Below are positions 26,013 through 33,751 of a DNA stretch of 64,000 nt, in pieces. Under the pieces are notes generated by a model. The model did no database searches, had not been told where the DNA came from, and saw only the letters and a program-made list of their open reading frames with translations. Numbering within the stretch: position 1 is the first letter of the stretch; every line of letters begins with the position of its first letter. This stretch comes from Candidatus Poribacteria bacterium (lineage in GTDB: Bacteria > Poribacteria > WGA-4E > WGA-3G): positions 42,312 to 106,311 of the forward strand of contig JAPPCZ010000096.1 in NCBI GenBank assembly GCA_028824685.1, in the 5' to 3' direction. The position numbers were made by a program, and so were the translations under genes.

Positions 26013-26927
26013 CTATCTTTTTTTTAGTGCTCCCCAAACAGTTGGTAACTTATCTTTATGTTCAACAGCGAGGCCTGTAGTAGATTGATAATTGTGCTTG
26101 ATTTCTGCTTCAGTTAGGGGGCGATCGTAAATGCGGACTTCATCAATAATCCCATTGAAAAAGCCTTCTGCTCTACCACGATTATTTCCTGCGCCAAGAT
26201 ACACAGGGTCAGAGAATGGCACATATTTTTCCTGAGTGTTCGGAAGTTGTGGATTAAACTCTGAAATCCGATTCAGTGTTCCATCTATAAAAAGCGCGCG
26301 TTCCGTCTGTTCTGCACCGTTTTTATCTACAGGTTTAGTCGTATAGACAAGGTGATGCCATTCGCCATCTGAAATCGGAAATTCGCCCTTAAGAAAGGAA
26401 AGTCTACACCCCGCTTTATTCTTGAAAAGAGATGCTACATAAAGTTGAATGAAATCCTCTGCAAAAATAATCCGAGCACCAAAAGGATCTTGCTTAAGTT
26501 CCTCAAAATCAGCCGTCCTTCTGTTAATATCTATTCCCCAAATCATAGTTCCCAGATTATGGCAGTCACTGCCTATAGTTTTGCAAATTGTTGTCCAAGC
26601 GTCTTTGTAATCAGTTTTAATCCATGCTTCAAACGTAGAAGAACCAAGTTTAGCACCAAAATCGCCGAGAGTCGTTAAGTTCACATAATCCTTGATACCA
26701 TCCAATTTAAGTGCTTGCTTTACACGTCCACCGACAATTTCTGGGTTTCCCATTATCGTTGCATCATTTTCTCCCCATACATCTTCAGCAATTCCATCTT
26801 TAATATTGTGTAAATCGAAGGTCCAATAACTTACAAGTCCATCGGTTACGATATTCTTTGCGTCCGTAATGCCACACAACCCAATGATGCTTACAGAGAG
26901 TGTTAGAACAATAATTAGTTTTTTCAT
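26013..26927 (-). CDS. secreted LamG-domain protein 2
   Basis: A 304-residue paralogue of the neighbouring LamG proteins with signal peptide KKLIIVLTLSVSIIGLCGITDA and the same block order: GLVSYWTFDLHNIKD, ALKLDGIKDYVNLTTLGDFG, STFEAWIKTD, DGEWHHLVYTT, PVYLGAGNNRG, GIIDEVRIYDRPLTEAEI. The tail is KLPTVWGALKKR. The start was set at ATG 26927 because AAAGGAAAA precedes it. Two residue runs with extra Cys (CKTIGSDCHN, KAGCRL) suggest a disulfide in the exported form. One base separates its reading frame start region from the gene upstream, so it is likely cotranscribed with LamG protein 3. Confidence 0.88.
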   Translation of the reverse strand: MKKLIIVLTLSVSIIGLCGITDAKNIVTDGLVSYWTFDLHNIKDGIAEDVWGENDATIMGNPEIVGGRVKQALKLDGIKDYVNLTTLGDFGAKLGSSTFEAWIKTDYKDAWTTICKTIGSDCHNLGTMIWGIDINRRTADFEELKQDPFGARIIFAEDFIQLYVASLFKNKAGCRLSFLKGEFPISDGEWHHLVYTTKPVDKNGAEQTERALFIDGTLNRISEFNPQLPNTQEKYVPFSDPVYLGAGNNRGRAEGFFNGIIDEVRIYDRPLTEAEIKHNYQSTTGLAVEHKDKLPTVWGALKKR

Positions 26928-26994
26928 AACATTTTCCTTTTCAAATATGGAAGAAGGTTTTATGCTCAAATAGTGTTGAATGACTTGTGACAAC

Positions 26995-27906
26995 CTACCG
27001 TCTCGCCTTCAGTGCGCCCCAGACCGTTGGTAACTTCTGGTTTGGTTCAACACTGAGACCGATGCCAGATTGAAAATTTTGGACTACTTCTTCATCGGTG
27101 AGAGTGCGATTGTAAATACGGACTTCATCTAACATACCGCGGAAATACCTTTTTGCCTTGCCGTTATCGTTAATAGCACCAAGATACACCGGTTCTGTAT
27201 AAGGGAGAAAACGCTCCGGATTCGAATGATGAGACTTTCCCAATGACCTCCGTGCACCGTCTAAATAAAGCACATCTTCTTTCCATTCCTTACCAGATTC
27301 ATCTATAACAGGTATTCCAGTTACATAAACAAAGTGATGCCATTTTCCATCCGCTATTGGAAATGGAAAACCTGTGGTGCCAGAACTACATCCGGTTGCT
27401 CCAACTTTATTACTTTGTTGGATATGAATAGAATCCACTTTAAAAATTATATCATCATTAAAATTCGGGGGAATTGGAGGTAATTTAGGAAAATCCAGCG
27501 ACGCGTTGAGCAGTATTCCCCATCCTCGCTTCCTTCTATCACAAGGTGGTTCCAGTACTCTAAAGAGGGGATGCCAACCCTTTTTATAGCTGGTATTGAT
27601 CCAAAATTCAATAGTCGATGGACCGAGTTGATTTTGAAAATTTCCAAGGTCATCCAAAATTACATAATCCCCTGTTCCACCAAACTTGAGGCCTTGCCTT
27701 AAATACCCATCAACTATTTTTGGATTCCCCATAATAGTTGCTTGGTTTTCTCCCCACACATCTTCAGTAATTCCATCTTTAGTTTCATGTAGATCGAAAG
27801 TCCAATAACTGACTAATCCATCTGTTACGATAGTTTTCGGGTGTGCCATACCAGGTAGAGTAATGCTAAGCACTATGAGTGTTAATAGAAACATTAGTCT
27901 TTTCAT
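26995..27906 (-). CDS. secreted LamG-domain protein 3
   Basis: A 303-residue LamG protein, third member of the tandem family. Signal peptide KRLMFLLTLIVLSITLPGMA; LamG landmarks GLVSYWTFDLHETKD, GLKFGGTGDYVILDDLGNFQ, STIEFWINTSYKKGW, DGKWHHFVYVTG, PVYLGAINDNG and GMLDEVRIYNRTLTDEEV; tail KLPTVWGALKARR. ATG 27906 follows GGCGGGAA. It is the first gene of the LamG cluster and is divergent from the NHL/barrel gene at 28084, so the 177-bp spacer holds promoters for both. Confidence 0.88.
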   Translation of the reverse strand: MKRLMFLLTLIVLSITLPGMAHPKTIVTDGLVSYWTFDLHETKDGITEDVWGENQATIMGNPKIVDGYLRQGLKFGGTGDYVILDDLGNFQNQLGPSTIEFWINTSYKKGWHPLFRVLEPPCDRRKRGWGILLNASLDFPKLPPIPPNFNDDIIFKVDSIHIQQSNKVGATGCSSGTTGFPFPIADGKWHHFVYVTGIPVIDESGKEWKEDVLYLDGARRSLGKSHHSNPERFLPYTEPVYLGAINDNGKAKRYFRGMLDEVRIYNRTLTDEEVVQNFQSGIGLSVEPNQKLPTVWGALKARR

Positions 27907-28029
27907 TACAATTCCCGCCTTGTTGATGTAGAAGAGGTTTGAATACTCAAAAAATCTTGATAAGACAATAATAACACTTTGAACATTTTTACGCAACATA
28001 GATTAATGTAGAACAGGGTTATTTTACCC

Positions 28030-28058
28030 TTGACATCCATACAAATAACTGATATTAT
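28030..28058 (+). promoter_or_regulatory. sigma-70 promoter of the NHL/barrel gene
   Basis: TTGACA (28030-28035), a 17-base spacer and TATTAT (28053-28058), 25 bases before the ATG. AAGG lies 7 bases before the start codon. Confidence 0.78.
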
Positions 28059-28083
28059 ATAACAAAAACGGAAAAGGCTAAGC

Positions 28084-30123
28084 ATGAATAAAATCACCAT
28101 CAAATCTTATCAATTTCCTACCTTACTTTTACTCACAATTACAATCCTTCTTCAAACCGCATATTCAAATTCTGCTTTCGCAGTAGATTTTATCAAATTG
28201 GAACGTGAATTTTCAGGCAAAGGTTCGTCTCAAGGTGCTTTTAGCAAAGACATTCACCTCGCATTCAAACAGAATATCTATGTGAGTGATACGGAAAATC
28301 GCCTAATTCAGAAGCTTTCTCCGACAGGTGAATTCCTCTTTCAAATTCCTGCTGACCCAGAATCCGTTGATAATATCTTACGGAAACCGGGACACCTTAC
28401 TGTAGACGACCTTGGCAATATCTATATCGCAGATGTAACCGCACACCACATTGCCGAAACATCTGATCCGAAAATATATATCTTTGCACCTTGTGTCCAC
28501 AAATTCAGTTCAATAGGTGAGTTACAATACACCTATTTTGTCGACCCTGTTGATGAAAAACCCGGTGTGGTTTTACCTGTCAAAGTTATCATTGATGAAA
28601 ACGGTAAACCGGCATACGGAATTCAACCTATTGGACATGATCGCGCCCTTCGCGTTGCTGTCAACGCCCAAAACCAACTCTATGTCTTGGACGCAAAACG
28701 CGGACGTATTCATAAATTTGCTGACGATGGGAAAAAGATGTTAACATTCGGTAGGTATGGTGCCGGCAATGGGGAGTTTGATAGAGATGCTGCAGATATT
28801 GCAATTGACGTTCGTGGGAACGTCTTTGTTGCTGATACAGGTAATCACCGCGTTGTTAAATATGATGGCGATGGCAAATTTGTCCGTAGTTTCGGTAGAA
28901 AAGGACGCGATAACGGTGAATTTGTAAAACCGATGGCACTTATCACACTGCCTACAGGTGAAGTTTTAGTCAAGGATGCAAGCCGATTCCGTAGGAAAGT
29001 CGGTGGTTTGCCGGAGGTTATTGCCCTTTCACCAACATTAACGCAGCTCACAGAAAACACACCCGGCCAAGCGGAACTTGCCGATACGATTAAGAATGCA
29101 ACCCGTCCGCAATACGGACCGTTTGCACAAAATCCTATTACAGATGCTGATACTGCTTCCCTGAACCGTCGTTTACGCCTGCTTGAAGAGGCAGAATATC
29201 GTCGTTTTTTTCACGACAAAGATTATGATGACGATGAGAATGAAGAAGAACTTGCAGAAGAACTTAAACGGGCAGATATACGCCTGACACTGTTTCATAA
29301 TATCATATCACGCATTCAGAAATTTGACAACAACGGAAGATATATTGGACGCATTATTTATGAAACAGACCAATTGAGTGAGGAGAAACACGACCTAACT
29401 TTTCTTGATTTTGACCCATCAGGCTATCTCTATCTGCGAGACACCAGTGACTTCACTATTGCACAATATTCCGTAACTGGATTTACCGTAAAACCTTCCC
29501 ACATGAACGGCTTTTATAGTGCCCGGGTCGCCAATCTCAGCAACGAGTATCTGGAAGATTACGAGGATATTGACTTTTCAACCGATGTTGAAGATAAACT
29601 CAACCAGTTAGAACTCAAAAATCTGTTCGGGTGGACGTATAGTCTCTCAGAACGTTGGCATTTAACTTTTCTTGATGAATTGACGTACGGCGAACAAGAT
29701 GAACGATATACTACTCCTGCTAAAATAGAGGATAGTTTTGACTTTGAGACACAAGCATTAGAGAACGCTTTCGCTGTAAATCTCAAATATATTACCAACC
29801 CCAATCCTTATCGGTATAAAGAGTTGAATTTGTCCGTTGGACGTGTTGATGGTACCTCTGATCTGACACAGGACGCACTTTTTCCTGACCTTAATAAGCA
29901 GAGTAGAATTGACACTGGCGATGCAAACTCTACAGTGATTGAGCTTAATTGGGACATCTGGTCACGGACTAATCTGTGGCTCCGTTACGCCGATCTCAAT
30001 CCCGCAGAGACAAGCCGCAATTTTATCCGTAGATTTTACGATGTGTCAGGTGATCTGTACGAGGTATTTGGAAGTCGCAATCAAGCACGGCAGTTTCTCA
30101 GCGAATTCACAATTAAGTTTTAA
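28084..30123 (+). CDS. NHL-repeat propeller with predicted outer-membrane C-terminal region
   Basis: A 679-residue exported protein. Signal peptide 1-32 ending NSAFA. NHL-type blades follow: NIYVSDTENRLIQKLSPTG, HLTVDDLGNIYIADVT, QLYVLDAKRGRIHKFADDG, NVFVADTGNHRVVKYDGDG and GYLYLRDTSDFTIAQYS. An acidic, charged insert lies near residues 378-398 (DDDENEEELAEELKR). The last 180 residues alternate polar and aromatic residues (WTYSLSERWHLTFLDELTYG, ELNLSVGRVDG, WDIWSRTNLWLRYADL) and the protein ends EFTIKF with a C-terminal Phe, the BAM recognition pattern of outer-membrane barrels. The barrel is an inference; a surface-displayed propeller would result. No partner gene is adjacent in the same operon. 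Confidence 0.8.
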   Translation: MNKITIKSYQFPTLLLLTITILLQTAYSNSAFAVDFIKLEREFSGKGSSQGAFSKDIHLAFKQNIYVSDTENRLIQKLSPTGEFLFQIPADPESVDNILRKPGHLTVDDLGNIYIADVTAHHIAETSDPKIYIFAPCVHKFSSIGELQYTYFVDPVDEKPGVVLPVKVIIDENGKPAYGIQPIGHDRALRVAVNAQNQLYVLDAKRGRIHKFADDGKKMLTFGRYGAGNGEFDRDAADIAIDVRGNVFVADTGNHRVVKYDGDGKFVRSFGRKGRDNGEFVKPMALITLPTGEVLVKDASRFRRKVGGLPEVIALSPTLTQLTENTPGQAELADTIKNATRPQYGPFAQNPITDADTASLNRRLRLLEEAEYRRFFHDKDYDDDENEEELAEELKRADIRLTLFHNIISRIQKFDNNGRYIGRIIYETDQLSEEKHDLTFLDFDPSGYLYLRDTSDFTIAQYSVTGFTVKPSHMNGFYSARVANLSNEYLEDYEDIDFSTDVEDKLNQLELKNLFGWTYSLSERWHLTFLDELTYGEQDERYTTPAKIEDSFDFETQALENAFAVNLKYITNPNPYRYKELNLSVGRVDGTSDLTQDALFPDLNKQSRIDTGDANSTVIELNWDIWSRTNLWLRYADLNPAETSRNFIRRFYDVSGDLYEVFGSRNQARQFLSEFTIKF

Positions 30124-30140
30124 GTCATTTTAGAACAGAG

Positions 30141-30169
30141 GGCGGGTCTACTGCCCGCCTTTACTTTTT
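30141..30169 (+). terminator. intrinsic terminator after the NHL/barrel gene
   Basis: GGCGGG (30141-30146) pairs with CCCGCC (30154-30159) and is followed by TTTACTTTTT. It ends only 9 bases before the ATG of the acetyltransferase gene, so the T-tract runs into that gene's ribosome-binding region. Confidence 0.7.
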
Positions 30170-30177
30170 GGAACAAA

Positions 30178-31155
30178 ATGGAATTTCGTGCACTTTATCC
30201 TGAAGAATTAGAGGCATGGCTTGACCATGTCACACACGTTTTCTCAGCAAGCCGCCAGTATTTTTCCAACCATTGGCATAACGATCCGTGGAAAGATGTA
30301 GAAGGTATTCGCGTTGCAGTCGATGATGGCAAAATTGTCAGCACGGTGCGTGTTTTTATTCGTAAGATGTATTTCCACGGTGAACCGATATCCGTTGGCG
30401 GCATCGGCGAAGTCAGTACTCGCCCAGAATACCGCACACGTGGACTTGCAACACAACTCCTCAAAGACTCTATTCAGTTCATGGAAGACCGTCAAATTGC
30501 TATCTCCATGCTCCACGGTGGTCAGCGCATCTATTCTGTTGAAGGATGGCAAAGTGTGCCACGTTACTACGCCAAGAAAACCTTTATTGGTAGCAAACAG
30601 CGAGAGTGGAATATCCGCCAAGCCAATTTTCAAGATAGCAACGAGATTGCGCAGCTCGCTTCCCTCTATGACTCCTATTCTCGCAAATTCAACGGCACAT
30701 TCGTCAGAGATGACATAACATACTGGTCAGACTGGGTGAAAACCGAGTCCCCGCAGGCATGGGTTGCTGAACGTGATGGTGTTATTGATGGTTATGTTTC
30801 CGTTAGAGGGCGAGATGGAGAATTGGGTGTCAAAGAGTTTGCAGCGTCGGAGGAATTATTTGCAGAGAATGGTGCAACAGACTTTTTTGAAGTTCTTTTA
30901 TCTGATGTAATCGCGCAGATGGATGCGGAGAAACTTGAAGTGGAGTATCCCGCGCCGATTGCTGATGGTTTCAACTCCCCGAAGGTTGAGGCGTACGGAA
31001 GTACGATGTATCGTGTTATTCTATCCGATGCGTTCCCACCCAATATACGACAAGACCTTTCTCACGCGCTTCCAGACCTCCTCCATAGTCAATCGGAAGC
31101 GTTAAAACAAGACATCCAGTCGCATCATATTTTTTGGCCGACTGACGGGTTTTAG
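30178..31155 (+). CDS. GNAT-family N-acetyltransferase (Eis-like)
   Basis: A 325-residue acetyltransferase. The acetyl-CoA motif is VSTRPEYRTRGLATQLLKDS (about 80-99, with RTRGLA as the phosphate loop), followed by AISMLHGGQRIYSVEGWQSV, the arrangement seen in Eis-type and other two-domain GNAT proteins. The C-terminal half is a second degenerate GNAT-like domain (WVAERDGVIDGYVSVRG). The acceptor substrate is unknown. Only a weak GGAA precedes the ATG, and a terminator hairpin lies immediately upstream, so expression may depend on readthrough. Confidence 0.82.
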   Translation: MEFRALYPEELEAWLDHVTHVFSASRQYFSNHWHNDPWKDVEGIRVAVDDGKIVSTVRVFIRKMYFHGEPISVGGIGEVSTRPEYRTRGLATQLLKDSIQFMEDRQIAISMLHGGQRIYSVEGWQSVPRYYAKKTFIGSKQREWNIRQANFQDSNEIAQLASLYDSYSRKFNGTFVRDDITYWSDWVKTESPQAWVAERDGVIDGYVSVRGRDGELGVKEFAASEELFAENGATDFFEVLLSDVIAQMDAEKLEVEYPAPIADGFNSPKVEAYGSTMYRVILSDAFPPNIRQDLSHALPDLLHSQSEALKQDIQSHHIFWPTDGF

Positions 31156-31156
31156 C

Positions 31157-31234
31157 TATATCAATTCCCTGTGACCTCAAGAATCGAACTACTGAAAAAG
31201 CGATGTTCACATCAGCAACAAGTGGTGGGAGCAT
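31157..31234 (-). pseudogene. truncated DUF5615-type PIN-like toxin
   Basis: The first 26 codons (PPLVADVNIAFSVVRFLRSQ and so on, with the acidic VADVN motif) match the start of DUF5615 PIN-like toxins, which normally run to about 110-120 residues. After GIDIA the similarity ends and the frame runs antisense into the 3' end of the acetyltransferase gene. It directly follows a DUF433 antitoxin gene, the standard partner. The breakpoint coincides with the acetyltransferase stop, suggesting a rearrangement. Confidence 0.7.
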
Positions 31235-31236
31235 TG

Positions 31237-31476
31237 TTAGGAATCTCCATCCCGGTCTGAGACAACATCAATAAAAATTTCATTGCGGAGAGCTTTTGCC
31301 GCATAGGCGAGCACTGCTCGAATGCTTTCTTCCGTTAAAATTGGGTAATCTGCGATAATTTCGGCATGCGACATACCGCTCGCCAATAACCCCAATATAT
31401 GTTCAACGCTAAGGCGTGTGCCTTCAACAATCGGTTTTCCGCCAAGTATTTCAGGATTAGCGATAATTCTAACCAC
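31237..31476 (-). CDS. DUF433 antitoxin
   Basis: A 79-residue DUF433 protein with the signature NPEILGGKPIVEGTRLSVEHIL and DYPILTEESIRAVLAYA, a MerR-like winged helix-turn-helix found in antitoxins of PIN-like toxins. The start is a GTG at 31476 preceded by GGAGGGAAG. A promoter with TTGATA and TAAAAT lies upstream. Its toxin partner immediately downstream is truncated, so it is an orphan antitoxin that may still protect against related toxins or act as a regulator. Confidence 0.88.
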   Translation of the reverse strand: MVRIIANPEILGGKPIVEGTRLSVEHILGLLASGMSHAEIIADYPILTEESIRAVLAYAAKALRNEIFIDVVSDRDGDS

Positions 31477-31514
31477 AGTTTCTTCCCTCCAAAATGAAAT
31501 TTATTAACACAAAT

Positions 31515-31543
31515 ATTTTACCAAAATCTTGGGATTATATCAA
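31515..31543 (-). promoter_or_regulatory. promoter of the DUF433 antitoxin gene
   Basis: TTGATA (31538-31543), 17 bases, TAAAAT (31515-31520) on the minus strand, 38 bases before the GTG start. It is divergent from the promoter at 31567-31595, with 23 bases between the two -35 boxes. Confidence 0.6.
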
Positions 31544-31566
31544 ATCGTTTTATTCCCACAAAAAAC

Positions 31567-31595
31567 TTGACATCTAATTCGCTGCAGCATACAAT
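31567..31595 (+). promoter_or_regulatory. sigma-70 promoter of the Gfo/Idh/MocA gene
   Basis: TTGACA (31567-31572), a 17-base spacer and TACAAT (31590-31595), giving a leader of roughly 57 bases before ATG 31659. Confidence 0.75.
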
Positions 31596-31658
31596 CTTAT
31601 CAGAGGTAAGTGCATGAATTCATTGGCATAAGATTTTAGGATGGAGGAGAATAGGAAC

Positions 31659-32657
31659 ATGGCAAAACTACGTGCAGGTATAATAGGTTGTAGTGGTATC
31701 GGAACAATCCACGCATCAGGGTTAGTCGGATTGCCAAATGTTGAATTAGCCGCTGGGTGCGACTTTGTGCAAAGCACTCTGGATGCATTCAAGGCAAAAT
31801 ATCAGGACACTTGGGATAATATTTCTCTTTACACAAACCATCAAGAGATGCTCGCTGCCGAGAATTTAGACATTGTAACGGTTGCGACTTCTGACCATCG
31901 GCATGCGGATCTCGTGGTAGACGCAGCGAATGCAGGTGTCAAAGGCATTTTCTGTGAAAAACCGATGGCAACCAGCATTGAAGATGCTGATAGGATGCTG
32001 GAAGCAACTGAACAAAACGGCACCATTCTATCCATTGATCACACGCGGAGATGGCAACCTTTATGGCGGCACACCAGAGACGAAATCGTTGGTGGTGGGC
32101 AAATCGGAGATGTCGTGTATGTCATCGGGACATTGAGCGGTGGGCGCGCCATGCTTTTCCGTAACGGAACACACTGTGTTGACGCGATTTGCTATTTCGC
32201 TGACTCTGATCCTGAGTGGGTTACTGCGGAATTAGAGGATGGCTACGAAGATTACAGCGAATATAAAGGCGATGGCGGACATAATCCCGCAACAGAACCA
32301 TCAGCACACGGATATATCCATTTTGCAAATGGGGTACGTGGCTATTATGCTGGTGGTCCAAAAACTTCCCAATCGGGTTTCCGTGCGGAAATTGTCGGCA
32401 CTAACGGCTATATTCTTATCAATGACAAAGGTGCCACAATTCATCAAGGTGATTCGGTTGAATCAATTGAAGCACCATCATGGGAAATCACTGGTATTCC
32501 AGCGGGTGTTCAAGAGTTAGTAAAACTCGTCGCGGAAGGTGGAGAACCTGTCTCTCCTGGAACTGAAGGGTACAAAGTAGTCCAGATTATCATTGGCTTC
32601 TTGACTTCACAACAACAGGATAATGGAAAAGTCAAGTTGCCTTTGTCCGGTAGTTAA
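31659..32657 (+). CDS. Gfo/Idh/MocA-family NAD(P)-dependent oxidoreductase
   Basis: A 332-residue dehydrogenase. The Rossmann start is AGIIGCSGIGTIHASG (residues 6-21); the family motif EKPMA (100-104) follows, with DHTRRWQP and the C-terminal beta-sheet domain. Members oxidise or epimerise sugars and inositols. GGAGGAG lies 9 bases before ATG 31659; the ATG six codons earlier is inside the ribosome-site region. It converges with the PotA-like gene: the two stop codons overlap by 4 bases and there is no terminator between them. Related enzymes are expanded in Poribacteria-like genomes. Confidence 0.9.
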   Translation: MAKLRAGIIGCSGIGTIHASGLVGLPNVELAAGCDFVQSTLDAFKAKYQDTWDNISLYTNHQEMLAAENLDIVTVATSDHRHADLVVDAANAGVKGIFCEKPMATSIEDADRMLEATEQNGTILSIDHTRRWQPLWRHTRDEIVGGGQIGDVVYVIGTLSGGRAMLFRNGTHCVDAICYFADSDPEWVTAELEDGYEDYSEYKGDGGHNPATEPSAHGYIHFANGVRGYYAGGPKTSQSGFRAEIVGTNGYILINDKGATIHQGDSVESIEAPSWEITGIPAGVQELVKLVAEGGEPVSPGTEGYKVVQIIIGFLTSQQQDNGKVKLPLSGS

Positions 32658-33751
32658 TCGGATCTTAAAACAGTAGCACTTTCTGTTGCCCATTGCAAAT
32701 AAACCGTATCGCCCTGCTTAAAGCGATTTACTCCTTTTACACCTATGTTTTGTTGGTGAATGATGAGAGGTGTCGGATAATCTGTTTGCACCGTGTATTG
32801 CTGCGTCGTTCCAAGATAACTTTCGTCTTGAATCACGCCGCGTAGACAATTTGGCAAATCTGAATTTGGTTCTGCGGATATGTCTATTCGCTCTGGACGA
32901 ACTGCTACAGTCACAGGTGTGTCTACCGTAATATTTTCACGGTGTTCACAAACGAACTTAAAGGGTGGTTTGGTGTTTGACACGACCTCTGCCAATTCAC
33001 CATCCGTGCTGATAAGTGTTCCCTCAAAAAAGTTTGAAGTCCCGATAAAATCTGCCACAAACCGACTCTGTGGCGAATCGTAGATTTCAGAGGGCATCCC
33101 TACCTGCAGGATTCTCCCTTCGTTCATCACAGCAATCCGATCAGACAACGTCATTGCCTCACCTTGATCATGCGTAACATACACAAACGTAATCCCTACT
33201 TTTCGCTGTAACGCTTTCAACTCCAATTGCATCTGTTTGCGGAGTTTTAGGTCAAGTGCAGATAGCGGTTCATCTAACAGCAATATTGTTGGTTCATTGA
33301 TTAACGCCCGCGCGAGAGCCACGCGTTGTTTTTCACCACCAGAGAGTTCGTTAGGCTTTCGCTCTCCATAGCCAGGCAATTGGATTAAATCAAGTGAACG
33401 TTCAATCGCATGCGAAATCTCCGTCTTGGGAAGTTTTTTCATCTGTAACCCAAATGCGATGTTCTGTGCAACAGTTTTATGGGGAAACAAAGCGTAATTT
33501 TGAAAGACAGTGTTGACAGGGCGGCGGTAGGGAGGCGTTTCTGCCATTAGTTCGCCGTTGATAAAGACTTCGCCTGCGGTGGGATACACGAAACCCCCAA
33601 TTATCCGTAGTGTTGTTGTTTTTCCACATCCGCTCGGTCCGAGTAAAGAAAAAAACTCACCACCCTCTATCTGCAATGAGACATCATCAACTGCGACTGT
33701 GTCGCCAAACCTTTTTGTTATTGATGAGAGGGTAATTTGACCTACGGACAT
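32654..33751 (-). CDS. PotA-like ABC transporter ATPase
   Basis: A 365-residue ATPase of the polyamine/iron/sugar importer type. Walker A GPSGCGKTT (38-46), signature LSGGE (136-140), Walker B LLLDEP (157-162) and switch His in YVTHDQ are present. The C-terminal third is a TOBE regulatory domain (VAVRPERIDIS, then LGTTQQYTV). Spermidine/putrescine specificity is suggested by overall layout but not proven, and no permease or binding-protein gene lies in the window. ATG 33751 overlaps the end of the methyltransferase gene by 10 bases, so it is the third gene of the gatB operon. Confidence 0.85.
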   Translation of the reverse strand: MSVGQITLSSITKRFGDTVAVDDVSLQIEGGEFFSLLGPSGCGKTTTLRIIGGFVYPTAGEVFINGELMAETPPYRRPVNTVFQNYALFPHKTVAQNIAFGLQMKKLPKTEISHAIERSLDLIQLPGYGERKPNELSGGEKQRVALARALINEPTILLLDEPLSALDLKLRKQMQLELKALQRKVGITFVYVTHDQGEAMTLSDRIAVMNEGRILQVGMPSEIYDSPQSRFVADFIGTSNFFEGTLISTDGELAEVVSNTKPPFKFVCEHRENITVDTPVTVAVRPERIDISAEPNSDLPNCLRGVIQDESYLGTTQQYTVQTDYPTPLIIHQQNIGVKGVNRFKQGDTVYLQWATESATVLRSD

